Positions 1 to 12,441 of a stretch of 64,000 nt of DNA are shown one piece after another. Numbering within the stretch: the stretch's first letter is position 1; each line of letters begins with the position of its first letter. Under the pieces are notes generated by a model. The model had not been told where the DNA came from, made no database searches, and worked only from the letters and a program-made list of their open reading frames with translations. The stretch covers positions 868,001-932,000 of the forward strand of contig NJPS01000031.1 in NCBI GenBank assembly GCA_002946415.1, written 5' to 3'. Both the position numbers and the translations under genes were made by a program. The DNA is from Rutstroemia sp. NJR-2017a BVV2 (lineage: Eukaryota > Ascomycota > Leotiomycetes > Helotiales > Rutstroemiaceae).

Positions 1-207
1 CCATGTGTTGTTCGAGGCGTTGGTTGGGTTCTGGGTAGATGTGCTTGGTTTGGATCTAGGCGTGCAAAATGGCTGTTTTGTCGGAGTGCTTGGGTCAATC
101 TATCGATGACCCGGGGAAGTGATTCTAAACCGTTCGAGAATTTCAGTTTAGCTTCGAGGATTGGAGAGATTGCATGCGTGTTGTGTTGTTTGGGTGTTGT
201 TTTTGTA
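1..207 (-). CDS. Partial protein running off the left edge (exon of unknown gene)
   Basis: I do not recognise the family. On the minus strand a frame is open from base 221 down to base 1 and reads like real protein, with segments such as ISPILEAKLKFSNG and PRVIDRLTQALRQ (amphipathic helix character). There is no ATG after the upstream in-frame stop at 222-224, so an exon beginning after a CAG acceptor near 208 is the simplest model. The start and the rest of the gene lie in exons that I cannot place and beyond the window. It could be a chance open frame. Confidence 0.35.
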
Positions 208-767
208 CTGTAGCGCCTCGCTTATGTGCTGGTGGGGAATAGGGGAAGTAGATATGTGATATCTTGCACCCAGAGGGACTACGGGCGGCCATGTAGTTTT
301 GCAGATTGGATATAAGGTATCCCAAATCTTACAGATAATCGGGACTTGCCCCGTCTCTGCTTTGCGGATGCTTGCTGTACTCTCTTAATAAATGAAAATT
401 CACCTTGGAAGTCGCTTGCAGCTGCTTTGAGCCACAGATAATACATATTTGGTTTAATGTCTAGATGTTGTTTTTCTACTGGACAGGTAGTAAGTAAAGA
501 ATTATATGGAGTATAAATACACCTAGAATTTCTTTGTTCTTTATACTTAAGAAACAAAATTGAGGTCAACAGGATTGTCATATCTACTTCCATACGAAAA
601 CATAGCATTAGATTCTAACTTGGGTTTATTCGGTCCTCCCTCAGTGTAAGCAACCCACTTACTCACTACACCTTCAGGTCAATCTTCTAGATCTCCCTTT
701 AATAGTTTTTCTGTGGTTAAAAGGCCTGCGATAAACAACCCCCCTCGCCTCGTAAAGCTCTTCCACA
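208..767. other. Intergenic, no gene seen
   Basis: AT-rich stretch. A minus-strand frame of about 109 codons (279-608) has no recognisable motif. Any 5' exons of the partial left-edge gene would lie here, and I could not define them. Confidence 0.5.
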
Positions 768-1109
768 ATGTGTATCCTCCACGAGATATCCTACAAATGT
801 GGCTGCCTATACAAAGATAAAATGGAGCCCGAGAAGCCAGAAGACTGTCCAGCTGCTGTCCAGGCCAACCACCATGTGTACGGAAGATTGCTGCGATGCA
901 TCAGATACACAACTGTCAACTCTACTGACCAAACTTTGGAGAAAAGCTGGTGCGACCAGTTTATCACATGTCGGGCTCGTGCAATGAGAACGTTCGGCTG
1001 GAAGTGCCATGCTTGCGGCGAGGAAGTTGGTCCGAATAATGAGGTTTGTACTCAAAGTGCCTGTACGCACCATCATTGTGAGTATTGTACTACGATTACA
1101 AATCAGTAG
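768..1109 (+). CDS. Small cysteine-rich hypothetical protein (113 aa)
   Basis: Single-exon frame starting MCILHEISYKCGC, with no signal peptide. It has 13 cysteines in 113 residues. The C-terminal third carries a C-x2-C pair (KCHACGEE), then C-x4-C, HHHC and C-x2-C, which could form a zinc-ribbon-like site. That spacing, the acidic PEKPED segment and the absence of a hydrophobic N-terminus suggest an intracellular zinc-binding protein rather than a secreted effector. The ATG follows a fungal-type context (cttccacaATG). No close family comes to mind. The gene stands alone, with its nearest confident neighbour more than 2 kb downstream. Confidence 0.6.
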   Translation: MCILHEISYKCGCLYKDKMEPEKPEDCPAAVQANHHVYGRLLRCIRYTTVNSTDQTLEKSWCDQFITCRARAMRTFGWKCHACGEEVGPNNEVCTQSACTHHHCEYCTTITNQ

Positions 1110-2331
1110 CTTTTCTTTAGGTGTGCTGTGGCTGATGTGTTGGGTGAGTTTTCTCTGGACCCTACGAGTACCGTTCTCTGTGCGTTGATTTTGTAGGTAC
1201 CAACTATTGTACCTTCTTTTTATGCGCTGATTTTATAATTACACTCGAATGAATTAACCTTATCCATCAATACTGAACTTAACTTAAGTTAATGAAAGAA
1301 CTAAACTGTGAGAACCGAGGTTGATCTCTGCACCCTTTATGAGTGAGACTGTGACCATGTTGATGAGCATTTTGCCCGATGTCATCCCATCAGCAAAAGC
1401 AGGTAATATATGATTTACATATAGTTTATCTCATGGTAGCTAAGTCAAGCCACCACGAGCCTAGGTATTCAACTAATTATGTATATTCCCACACGGAATT
1501 TATTTGATACAAAAACATGGAACCGTAGCTGATGATATATCCCGAATGAAATGTCCACTCAGTCCCGTGGTCCAGACCTACACTTCCTCATTCAGTCATG
1601 GATTCCTGAAATGGTACGGCACACTCCAAACTGCACACCTCGGATTATATATGAGCAGCTTCGTCCCTAATTCTTTACCTGCCATCAATGAATATCTCGG
1701 ATTTTTCTAAGCATCACTTCCCGACGGTAACCCCGCCCTCCAGGTTTTCGTGGGTTTGATTGGGCCGTGTTTGTTTTCGTGTGTCTCTAGGCAGAGAGAA
1801 GGTCGCTATGATCTAATGCTTCAATGAAATCGTGGAAGCGCACTCGATTCAACATGTACCATATTCCGCGATATCTGTCTTGGGGTCTTCAAAGCTTTGT
1901 TGCATCTCATATCCACACGCGCTTCAGGTCAGGGCAAGACTCTATCGTAAACACCGATCAGCAAGATCCAGGCGGTCGAATTGTTTGTGGACAAACGAGG
2001 TAATTTGTGCTTAGTATTTTCTTCTTCTCTTTCTGGATGGGAAGAAGAGAGGCGGGGATTTGCTCTTTCGAAGAACCTGAAATCATCCTGCACGCTCAGT
2101 AAGGTGCTGAGAATTTACTAGAAAAAGATCTTGGATGGGCTTGAAGGTGGAAAGGAAAACGTGGGGACGAATAAGGGGAACTCAACAGTGACGCCACTTC
2201 TGGTGAAGTGGTTATTATGACATATATCTGGCTTCTCTCACAAAATCGTGGTTGTAGCGACAGTTCTTGCGGATATATGTGGCTTGACGGATAGCCTGCC
2301 CAGGTCTTACGTAGCCTTAGAGGTTACCTGA

Positions 2332-2664
2332 GCTGTTGAGTCGCTTCTTCATAAATACTACCTTTGCCTACCAATCTTATATCCAGAACATAAAAGAAAA
2401 ATTTCCAGATCAGGCGCTTACAAGTCCTCTGTCCAACAGTTTTCGGTTTGGTTTGGTTATCATGCATAGCCAGATCGACAGAGGATTGCAGCGAAGAAAA
2501 CATAGATCTGGGATAAGACTGTTCCGTAGTGGGACCATAGAGAAAAGCAAAGAAGAGCTGCGGCTACGACCACGGGAGAAGGAACTACAGAGGATCTGGT
2601 ATACCCGGAGCTAAGGGAGATTGAGATTTTCCGTCTGCACGATCCTTTTGGGCTAATTTCCTAG
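2332..2664 (+). pseudogene. Candidate decayed coding frame with three amber codons
   Basis: One forward frame (codons starting at 2332+3n) has protein-like composition, including SGAYKSSVQQFSVWFGYHA before the first stop and LVYPELREIEIFRLHDP near the end. It is broken by TAG at 2467, 2503 and 2527 and ends with TAG at 2662. All internal stops are TAG, as expected if CAG or TGG codons mutated by C-to-T or G-to-A change. I do not recognise the family, and no start codon can be chosen. It may instead be random sequence. Confidence 0.25.
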
Positions 2665-2830
2665 CTATGTTAAACAGTTAAAAAGACTGATAGGAGACTA
2701 TTAGGAGTATTCCATATCCCGTTTAGGGTCGTACATATCCGTCAATACGTGGCTTGACATTTTCGATGCCGACGGGAAGTTGCAGACTTGCGGTAAGAGA
2801 TATTTGCATAGAAAATTCTGAAAGTGAATA

Positions 2831-2863
2831 CGGCGCAGCGTCGGCGCAGCGACGGCGCAGCTG
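2831..2863. repeat. 11-base tandem repeat, three copies
   Basis: CGGCGCAGCGT, CGGCGCAGCGA and CGGCGCAGCTG lie head to tail. It is an isolated GC-rich island in AT-rich intergenic DNA. Confidence 0.8.
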
Positions 2864-3301
2864 GACGGCTCTATTAGCCAAAATGAAAGAGCTAGGTAAG
2901 TGGTCCATTTTATTCGTCGATCTTTCCGTCAACTACTGGGCCGACCTGCGTTATTTCAGCTTGTTTGATATCTTTGATATGTATATATGCAGTCGGCCGG
3001 TATCCCACATTATGAGCCGAAAAGTTCCGGTTTCTGTTTGCTCTCCATCTGATAACTTTCGACCCTTAACCGTTTCCTTTCTATGCAGCCACCTATAGTG
3101 GTCCCTTAACTTTATGTTGAGTGAATACCCTCCGATTGTTTGTTGCGCTGTATGAAGTCAAACGAAGGATTAAGTAGCGGGAAGTTCCTACGCACAGAAA
3201 ATTCGATATACAACTCCAGGGCCTTGACTGTTGCCTTTCTCCCAAATATAACTGATCGCAGCGCTTTATGAACATTGCAACCACCAACGCTTTCTACCAC
3301 G

Positions 3302-6300
3302 ATGTTGGGCCCTACGCGTGTGAGGCTCACGTATTTCTTCTATCCCATTGGAAACACGCCCGCTGTCAACCTACTGGAGACAAACCCAAACTGGAAATCG
3401 CAAGATGACGCTCCCACAAATGTGCTGCTGTTGGGATGTGGAGATCCGCGGAACATTTTCTTCTCTCTCTGGTCTAATAAAGATTTCAGTGAGTAAAGCA
3501 AGTTCGGTTCGTTGCACTTGTACTCGCTGACTTTAGAACTTCAAGCACCGAAGCTCAATTGCGACTTTACCTGCTGTGACATTGAACCTGCTGTTCTTGG
3601 TATGCCATTTCTCTGATCACTTCCTCCTTTAGGTCGTTCAACGCTTATGAATCAATGAATCATCACAGCACGAAACATATTCCTCTTCACATTAATCATC
3701 GACAATGCCTCCGATGTATCAGCATGGAATCTCTTTTATCACTTATACGTCACGGATGCCGATTTGGAACTACTTAAATCACAAATCGAGAACCTCCTCG
3801 AAGTCTCTAAATCTTTCGCGACGTGGTCCTCCTCCCCTTACGGAAAGACTCTTCACTTTCTCAGCGTTGATACCTTGGAACAAATTCGAAATGTCTGGAC
3901 CCAGTATTACGAAAAAGCAACTCTTGGTACAGTAGGGAAAAACCAGTGGGAAGCCAAGTGCACCAGGGGCATCGAAAGAATTGTTGGCAAACACTTAAGT
4001 CAAGACAAAGGAAGTGTAGTGATGCATGGTGTTCGTTCTACGGGCCCGCACTGGATCAGCGCCGTGAAAGTATTGTCATCTTGCTTTCAGAAATACTGGA
4101 AGACCGGGGTCGTAGCAGGGAATTCGGATGATAAGGACGACCTGAAGCGTTGCGCAGGCGGGAGAGCCAATCCTTTGATGGCCATATCTTCAGCTCCATA
4201 CGGGGAATTCGCCGTTCATTATGGAAGTGATCCGCTCCTTGGTTTTCACCTCGCCAGTGCTTTCGACAATGAGGTTTCGGATGAAAAATACGCAGTCAAG
4301 GTCGTGGAACTAGCAAAGTCGCAGTTTAGAGAATGGTGCCGGGTCTTTCGTGACCAGCATCGTGCTGAAACCATCAAAGTTCGAGTCTTTTGTGGTGATG
4401 CGTTGCGCTTTTGCTACGAGCTCCAATCTCTCTATCTTTCATCTAGTCTCGGATGGCGTAACGATATTCTTAGGCTTTACACTTCGCCATGGTATAGCAA
4501 GCCTCTCGATCTTCAAAAGACTCATTGTCCAAACCGAGTTAGTGAAACCCAGGGCTTCCAAATCATCGACACCTCCAATCTGGTGGACCATCTGGGTTTG
4601 CTTAATATACTACCCGCTACCACGCCACTTCTCTCCAAGCATACAACCTCAGTTTTATTCACGAATTGTCTCTTGAGAGCTGCTGGCAAGACAACTGATG
4701 CTTTGTCGGCCCTTTTGTGCTCGGACGTTACTACGATCTCGTTCCTCTGTGGACTTGCACCAACCGGTCACCTCCTAGGGTATGCAGCAGAGGCATATGG
4801 CATGGATGCTGCAACGCAAATGTCCTCTGATCAGTCCGGCGAACAGACTCAGTGTTATCTGAAAGTTGCCTGGAGATCTCCAACGTTTGGTGATCTTAGT
4901 GGAGAAGGACACAGGCCAAGCATGAAAACCACACGAGTTGTGTTCCAAGAGAATCAGCTTCTCAGTTATTTCTTTGAGCTATACAAGACGATGTTCTCCT
5001 ATGAGAATCTAAGCTCAATGATGGGGATCATAATGCGTCAATTAACGTCGCCATCGTCGATCGATTTCCGTCACTACAACCGGATGAGCTTTGTAGGTCT
5101 TCTTGGTCTGGCCAAGTCGAGACATATCACTGCTGATTGGGATGCCTTCATGACCTCTTTGGTAGACATGATTGAATGTGATAGGGAGCTACTCGTTGGA
5201 TCGAATCAAATCCAAGAATTCTATGTGCTACTCCATCTTACTGGCCTTTATTCTAACAGCATCTTGAGTGCACCGCATCCAAGAAAACTCCCGATGGTAG
5301 AGGAAACATACGGCCCCATGCGCCCACCAAGTGCAGACGTAAACCAAGGTCTCCTGGATCAGCAGAATATCCCGTCGGTTGTCTGGCTATGCTTGAAGGT
5401 GCCACGAAAAAAGCTCGAGGTATTTACTTCACAGCATAAACAGGGTCCAGGTTCAGGGTCTCCGGGAGTACATATAAATATCTCACAACTCCAGCTGGAT
5501 ATGCAGAATAGTTTCTTCTCAAGTCAATGCTTCTTTGGGAAACTAATTCGGCGTGCCGGAGATAATTATACTTGCGACGTTGTTGAAGATAAGGACGGCT
5601 GGAATGGAACTGCCGATTTGATCTTTACCTGTGCTGTCCCCACGTGGTCGCTCCTACTCGGATCGGCTCATAGTATCCAGATTGATCTTACTATTTCAAC
5701 TAGCCCTGCCGATTTATCTATTTATCGTCCAAAATTAGGCATTATGATGAATGTATATGGTTGCAGATTACACGAGAAGAATATCTTGGTCTTGAAAGAG
5801 CCCCCAGGAGTTCGGTTGGCCAGTCCGTACTCTGGTCCTCTATCACCTCCAGATACAAAGAACACCTGTTTCGTTCAATTGAACCAAAGTTCTCGCATCG
5901 AAGCAATGGAGATACGCAAGCCTTTGGGGAAATTGTCTCTTGTGAATGCCAGAGTGGTCCAGGTTTCAGCGTGTACATTGTCTCTCAAAAACCCGAACGA
6001 TGAAAACAGCAACCTCCTATTTCGATACCCATATCCTATCGATGTTCGACAAGCAAAGATTAGCTCAACAAGAAACACCGTATCAGTGATCGTCAAACCT
6101 AGCACTGCGAGGATCCCGGGAGGCTACGACTACAATCCCTTCCCGGTAGATGCTAATAACTCTTACGCAACGTCCCTCACATTCCCTCGATTCAATCTCG
6201 ACCAACAACCTCTCATACCTATTACCCAAAAGTTGGCATGGACAGAACCTTTCATGGGATTTGCTCTCAGCTCCCAGGAACGCATGCTTTTCAAGACGAC

Positions 6301-7114
6301 TCCCAATAGTCAGGTCCACACACTCCCCGTATCATTGCAACTCAAGGCTAGTTTGAATGTAATGATACAAAACTTCGGCGGAATGAATCCCAGCCACGGG
6401 CGTGTAGAAGTATTCCAGCTTGCCACCACGAACTCTGGAATCGCTGAAGATGACGGCAACGTTGATACCATAATCTTCGGTACTGCACTGCGTCACAACC
6501 CTGCACAAAATTCCATTGTTCTCGATGCGTATATCATACCGTTGGATGACTCGCGTGCCCATCAGATATTACCCGCTTTCTTTAACACGATGACCACTGA
6601 CCAAGTGCTCACCATCAAAGTCACTCCTGCCGAAGGAGTTCTCTGGAAGCAGATGATTCCCGCCATGGCAGAAGCATGTCGTACTTGGCAACACACGCCG
6701 AGCTGTCAATACATGACTAGCAGCACAGTTCCGTTGTCGACAGCTCATGGCGAGATACCCATATGCTCCTGTGGCGAGGGAAGAGATATCAATGGTTTCC
6801 CATCGTTCCGGGGTGCAGAGGTTCTAAAGAAGTTTGCGACGAGGATTGCCATTATGCCGTTGTACGCGGTGCCGTTTGTGGAGGAGATTGTCGGAGCTGC
6901 GGAGATGGAGGGGCTTGCTGCTACTGCTCGGGAGTCGGGAGCTAACCGATGGCTGAGGACTGAGCAAAAACAGTGCAACACTTGTGGAAAATCAGAGGGG
7001 TCGTTGAAGAAATGTGCGAGGTGTGGCATCGTCTGGTACTGTAACCATGGGTGTCAGAAGGCGGACTGGAAGGCGCACAAGAAGGATTGCAAGAAGGGTG
7101 CTCGGCAGGTGTGA
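3302..7114 (+). CDS. DUF4470 and MYND-type zinc finger protein
   Basis: Three exons: 3302-3488, 3537-3599 and 3669-7114, giving 1231 residues. The N-terminus (LTYFFYPIGNTPAVNLLE, then VLLLGCGDPRNIFFSLW) is the hallmark of the fungal DUF4470 domain, which continues across both introns through CDFTCCDIEPAVLARNIFLF. The C-terminus (about 1186-1226) is a MYND zinc finger with CNTCG, CARCG, YCNHGC and HKKDC as ligands. The 1000-residue middle has no domain I can name. Proteins of this layout are widespread in Pezizomycotina and have no settled function; MYND fingers usually bind proline-rich partners. The in-frame ATG at 3275 is an alternative start, nine codons longer. Both introns are short (48 and 69 bases) and keep the frame open, which supports the model. 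Confidence 0.9.
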
Positions 7115-9256
7115 GGTTTTGTTTGTTGCAATGAGATTGGCTAGATGCTGGCGCATTGGAAAATTGTTTGGATGTTGAAGGGTCTGCAATCGAGTTAGGA
7201 TTTGACAGTATAAATAAGCGGAGTTGTGGCAGGAAAAAGCTTGATCTGTTTTTGTTTTTATCTGGTATTGGCCAAGAAAAAGTTCAACATAGAACGATAA
7301 CAGAAGCTTCTATACATTCAACTTCTTCCAACCTTCCACAGACAAACTAGATATTTCAGAGCAATACATCTACTCGTGCATCGTACACTCCCCCTTATGA
7401 CTGGCCCACTCTTCTCGCTAGCTAATGATTAGTCATTCAGGAATACAAAATCCCAAAGATATCAACTCAGCAAGAGAGCATCACTAGGCCGACCTATCAG
7501 AAAACTGCTAGCCCTGGATTACGAAAACAGACTCATGGACTATGACTTCCTTCCACCGATCTCCCATTCCCTCTCGTTCAGCTTCGTTCCCAGAACATCT
7601 ACTCTCATCTTCTCCTTCACAATCCGGTCCAGCTGCCCCAACCAACGCCCACTCACCCCTAAGAACCCACCTCCTAACCCTTCCCAGCCACTAGGTTCAC
7701 GACTTTGATCCCAAATGGTGCGAGCCTGAGACGTAGCGTTTCTGTTAGACTTGTAAACTGCGGCTTTGGAGGCATCGGAGGAAGGGCAAGATGTATGGTT
7801 TACTCCGATAGCCCCGTCCCACGCGCCTCGCAGTCAAGAACGAGCGGCAAGGATTTGCCGATGAAGGAGTAAGAAGTTCCGCTCGAAGCGGTCGCGTGAC
7901 CTGGTAAGATCGAGGGTCTGTAATAGCGTAGGGTATCCTCCACCTGCGTTAGATCTCTGCAATGCAGTTGGCGATGGATTTTTCCGAGCATGGGTCTAAC
8001 TGAACCGCCTCGTTGACTAGCTAATCATTCCAAAGCTGGTGGCAATTTCGAGGTAGCGAGCCCCAGACCCAGAATCGGGAAAGCATACTCAACACGTGAA
8101 AGACACTCTGTGCGGAATCCGAATATCTAGATAGGTCGGATCACGTACTTCTATCTTATTTCGATCCGTGAAAAGACAAGTATCCTCTATTCCCAACCCC
8201 GTGAGACGCTTGTAAGACAACTAGACCATATCTTCATCGCTTGCTGTAAAGCAAAGCCAGGAACAAAACGGTAGAGCGTCGAAGATGGTTTGCCATAGTA
8301 ATGAAGGTCCCGAAAGAATGAAAGAAACACAACAGAACACAACACATAGTTGATGCTACTCGGCTTCAATGTTGAGAATTAGAAGATATGTTATTATTAA
8401 AAGAGTTCATGAAAAGAGACAGGCAGGTATGCCGCCGGATGATGATAGTACCATGACTGCCCCTATCTACCTACCATAAAACAGACGTTCACTTGAATCT
8501 GGCAATCTAATCTGTGATGAAATATTCCCTGTGCTTGTCTCCAACTATAACTTCAAGTACCAATGCCTTCCACCTCACAGGTCCAACATTCAAATCCAGT
8601 TCGTACTACATCAACTACCAGCTCCTTCCACTTCCCACAATGTAAACCGCACAAATTCCATCACTCCACCGACCTCACCGCAGCAATAACGGCCCGATAA
8701 CAACATCAAAAAGCCACCAAAAATTCAAACAATCATGACATCCCCAGGTCTCTGGGACAACCCTTTGCAGCAAATCGTTCCATATCCAGCAGAACAATTA
8801 TGTATCGTTATTTCTGCACAGGAGAACCCATCTCCCCCCCAATGATGTCATCCCCCCACTACATCCACCCAGGCGTAAACATAACATCTTCATCACACCA
8901 CCAGCCCACCGCACTTCCAGATCCCATCCACGAATACGCGTATAGAAACACAAACCCCGCCCGTATTGCATACGTATACGACAAGCGAGTACGAGTACGA
9001 CGTACTCCAGCTATTCGGTATATCTAGCCCTCCGCATCGCAGCTACTTTCCGCGGAAGAAATATCGTACTCCGCAGTTCTGAATGTCTAATTACCCCGCA
9101 AAGGGGCACACGATGCACGCCGAGGTGAAAATGGATATAAATATGAGCGTGGTGCCGGATGTGTATGAAGCTGAGGATATTGAAATCACCGAAATCGCAT
9201 TGTCATCGTGGGTGCTCATCTCGAATCTTTTGGGGAACGTATACGATCATTTGAAG
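7115..9256. other. Intergenic, 2.1 kb, with one coding-like patch
   Basis: Downstream of the MYND gene and upstream of the beta-glucosidase. It holds the minus-strand coding-like patch at 7540-7991, listed separately. A TATAAATAAG string lies near 7208 with no gene attached to it. The GH3 promoter must lie in its right part, where I see no clear TATA box. The frame at 8800-9027 is judged chance. Confidence 0.5.
7540..7991 (-). pseudogene. Candidate decayed or unresolved gene fragment (minus)
   Basis: Reading the minus strand, one frame ends with TSYSFIGKSLPLVLDCEA (about 7810-7870). The next frame then continues as WDGAIGVNHTSCPSSDASKA to a stop at 7540-7542, with NATSQARTIWDQSREPSGWE and LGQLDRIVKEKMRVDV in between. 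Both parts look like protein, and the switch between them occurs near 7815. This could be a two-base frameshift in a dead gene or a short intron I have not resolved. N-x-T sites suggest a secreted or lumenal protein. The family is not recognised. Confidence 0.3.
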
Positions 9257-11743
9257 ATGCGTCTTTTGCCGTATTTCCTGGCGACTTTGTGGGTTGGTAG
9301 CAGCCAACATGGTCTTGTCGATGCTGTTTCGGATTATTCTTCGGTTTCGGGTGGTAGGTTCATGCTTTTCGATTCCCATATTCGAGACTACCCGTCCATT
9401 GATATAATCTACGTTACTAACATCAGCACTAGCCGACTGGACGACTGCGAGAGGGAAAGCAGATGCATTTCTAGCTCAGCTGAATCTAACCGAGAAGGTG
9501 GGAATAGTAACCGGAGCATCTACCATGATTGATGGAGGGACTTGTATTGGAAACATTGCACCGATCACGCGTCTCAACTTCTCCGGGATATGCTACAGCG
9601 ACGGACCTGCTGCAGTCAATCGACAGGACCTAGTCAGTGTTTTCCCGTCTGGAATCACACTTGCGGCAACTTGGGACATGGACCTTATCTATAGCAAATC
9701 CGCGGCTCTAGGGCAGGAGTTCAGGGATAAGGGAACACATGTTGGACTTGGGTAAGTCGACCGGCGCCGCTTTCTTGAATGCATGGTCTAATGAAAGATA
9801 GGCCAGTTGCGGGACCACTTGGCCGCCATCCACTTGGAGGTCGAAACTGGGAGGGATTTTCTCCAGATCCTTATCTTACGGGACAAGCTATGATGGCTTC
9901 CGTACAAGGAATGCAAAGTGTCGGTGTGCAGACCAGCTCCAAGCACTTCATAGGTAACGAGCAGGAGACACAGAGGAGCAACAGATTCCTTGAAGACGGG
10001 ACAGAGATTAAAGGTATCTCATCCAATATTGACGACCGAACTCTCCATGAGCTGTACCTATGGCCATTTGCAGACGCGGTTAGGTCCGGGACCACTTCAG
10101 TAATGTGTAGTTACAACCGAGTCAATGAGACTTACTCCTGTGAAAACTCGGAGCTTCTCACAAAGATTCTCAAGGAAGAGCTCGGATTTGAGGGCTATGT
10201 CGTCTCCGACTGGTTCGCAGGGCACAGCGGCGTGCCATCAGCGAACGCCGGCTTAGACCTCCTCATGCCTGGGTACCTGTCGCAAGAAACATTCGCCACC
10301 GGAGAATCGTATTTTGGTCGCAACCTTACCCAAGCGGTGCAGAACGGGAGTGTACCGGAAGCTCGCCTCGATGATATGGTCCGAAGAGTCATGACTCCAT
10401 ATTTCCTCCTCGGGCAAGACCAGGACTATCCTACTGTTGATCCATCATCAGTTACTGTTCTGGGAAAATTCTACGGCATTGACGTGGGGCCAGAAATACC
10501 TGCTCGTGATGTTCGGGGCAACCATTCGGCTTTGATACGCGCTGTAGCAGCGGCAGGCACTGTTCTGCTCAAGAACACAAACAACACCCTTCCACTCGCA
10601 AAGCCGCTCAACATCGGCGTATTCGGTAACGACGCCCCTGATCCGACCGATGGGCTGACATTTCTTTATCCTGCTCCGTTCCCGTATAGCTTCGACATTG
10701 GAACGCTTGACATTGGCGGTGGATCCGGAAGTGGAAGACATTCATCGCTCGTGTCTCCGCTAGATGCGATCAAAGCCCGTGCTAGTACATACGGCGCGAG
10801 AGTCCAGTACCTCACCAGCAACCAAGTCATTGCTGAAGGAAAATTTGGTAGTATATATCCCACACCCGACGTATGCCTCGTTTTCCTGAAAACTTTCGCC
10901 TCGGAAGGCACTGATCGAACCGCTTTCGAACCGGACTGGAACTCCACAGTCGTGGTCACGAATGTTGCGCGTGAATGTACCAACACAGTGGTCGTTACTC
11001 ATTCCGGTGGAGTCAACACCCTGCCCTGGGCTAACAACCCCAACGTTACCGCCATACTAGCTGCGCATTACCCAGGCGAACAATCAGGGAATTCCATCGT
11101 CGATGTCTTGTTTGGAGATGTGAACCCGTCGGGAAAACTCCCCTATACTATTCCCCTCAACGAGTCCGATTACTATCTCCCCGTCGTTAATTTGACAAAC
11201 GCCACTGATCCCAATGCATGGCAAACGAATTTCACAGAAGGTCTCTTCATCGACTATCGTCATTTTGATGCTAAGAACATCACCCCTCTGTACGAATTTG
11301 GATACGGCTTGAGCTACACTACTTTTGAGCTCGATAGTTTCTTGTCCGTGGATATTCTCTCAGAAAGCATTTCTGAATCTCCAGACTCAAGTCTCAAAAC
11401 CTTGCCAGGGGGAAATCCAGATTTATATACCACTTTGGTAACGGTTTCGACTTCCATTTCTAACACAGGCTCCAAACTCGGCGCGACAGTTGTGCAATTA
11501 TACCTTTCCTTCGCACAAGGTTCGGTGCCAAATGGAACGCCGTTCAAAGTCTTGCGCGGATTTCAAAAAATATCGTTGGCGCCTGAAGAGACGAAATCGC
11601 TAACCTTCAATTTGACGAGACGAGATCTGAGTTATTGGGATGTGGTGAAGCAGGACTGGGTGATCCCAGCTGGTGATATCGATGTTCTCGTCGGGTTCAG
11701 TTCGAGAGATCTGAGCGTTAATGGAAGCGTGAAGCTCTATTGA
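9257..11743 (+). CDS. Secreted beta-glucosidase, glycoside hydrolase family 3
   Basis: Exons 9257-9353, 9433-9751 and 9802-11743 give 785 residues. The chosen ATG starts a signal peptide (MRLLPYFLATLWVGS..., cleavage near residue 20-24); an in-frame ATG at 9083 would bury it. The GH3 barrel holds ICYSDGPAAVN, GPLGRHPLGGRNWEGF and the nucleophile motif GFEGYVVSDW, with Asp275 the expected catalytic nucleophile. The C-terminal alpha/beta domain and a fibronectin III-like end (LRGFQKISLAPEETKSLTF) follow, as in fungal beta-glucosidases that cleave cellobiose and other beta-glucosides outside the cell. Many N-x-S/T sites fit secretion. The first intron has two possible donors three bases apart (9351 or 9354). 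The gene looks intact, and its role in plant cell-wall sugar release is inferred from the family. Confidence 0.93.
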
Positions 11744-12382
11744 TGATGTTAGAAGGTAGCTTCACTGGTCTGTACAGGGCTACTGCTAGCATCTAGGATA
11801 GTTTTGCTTCCATGGTTTGGTGGCTAGAGCCGCGGAGATATTTAGAGCTGGAGAAAATTTGCATAGGGCAACCGTAGCTTGGACTCTTATGAGATAAATG
11901 CTGATAATGTAATGTTCGAGTTCAACGAAGAAATCCTCTAGACACAAATATCATGACAGTGATTACTTCATAAAGCTCAACGGCGATTGAAAGAAATGTG
12001 CCCGATGACCTGATATCTAGCGGCATCTAAAACGTATGTACCCACCTGGACAGGCGCAAGGACTCGGAAGCAAGAATAATGGACAAAAGGAAACGAACGG
12101 TTTGTCTTCGATGAAGCTCTGGCTCGGAAAAGAGCATATGCTCAAGTGTGGATTTGCTCATCGTCTATTTGCAGTCAGGAACAGCGACTCAATACCAATC
12201 AATGCTTGTCGTACTGTGAGTGCTGATGGATATGACACCGCAGACCAAACAAACAGTTGGATAAAGATGCCGTCGGCGGCAAGACGCAACTCCCAATAAT
12301 ATGTGGAGAACTAGCCCCCATCTTGCGCCGAGTTCGTGAGGACGGTTGTAGGTGGAATTAGAGATCTGTTTCTTGGGTTTAG

Positions 12383-12441
12383 CTGGGTTAGGTTGGGTTG
12401 GGTTGGTTTGGTTTGGTTTGGTTTGGTTTGGTTTGATTTGG
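12383..12441. repeat. GGTT/GTTTG simple repeat
   Basis: Runs from GGGTTAGGTTGGGTTGGG into about seven copies of GTTTG, the last ones imperfect. It is pentanucleotide slippage DNA. The minus-strand frame through it is low-complexity and not a gene. Not telomeric: the unit is not TTAGGG repeated. Confidence 0.85.

Larger units (their letters stand above)
1110..3301. other. Intergenic with a decayed frame and a short tandem repeat
   Basis: No intact gene is seen. The segment holds the degenerate frame at 2332-2664 and the 11-base triple repeat at 2831-2863, described separately. Other open frames here (1504-1710, 2754-3098) have no protein-like motifs and I treat them as chance. Confidence 0.5.

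Noticed and set aside
279..608. 109-codon minus-strand frame near the left edge
   Set aside because: No motif, no natural composition over its length, AT-rich; judged chance.
12383..12441. Interstitial telomere repeat
   Set aside because: Units are GGTTG and GTTTG; only one GGGTTAG occurs, so it is a pentamer microsatellite.
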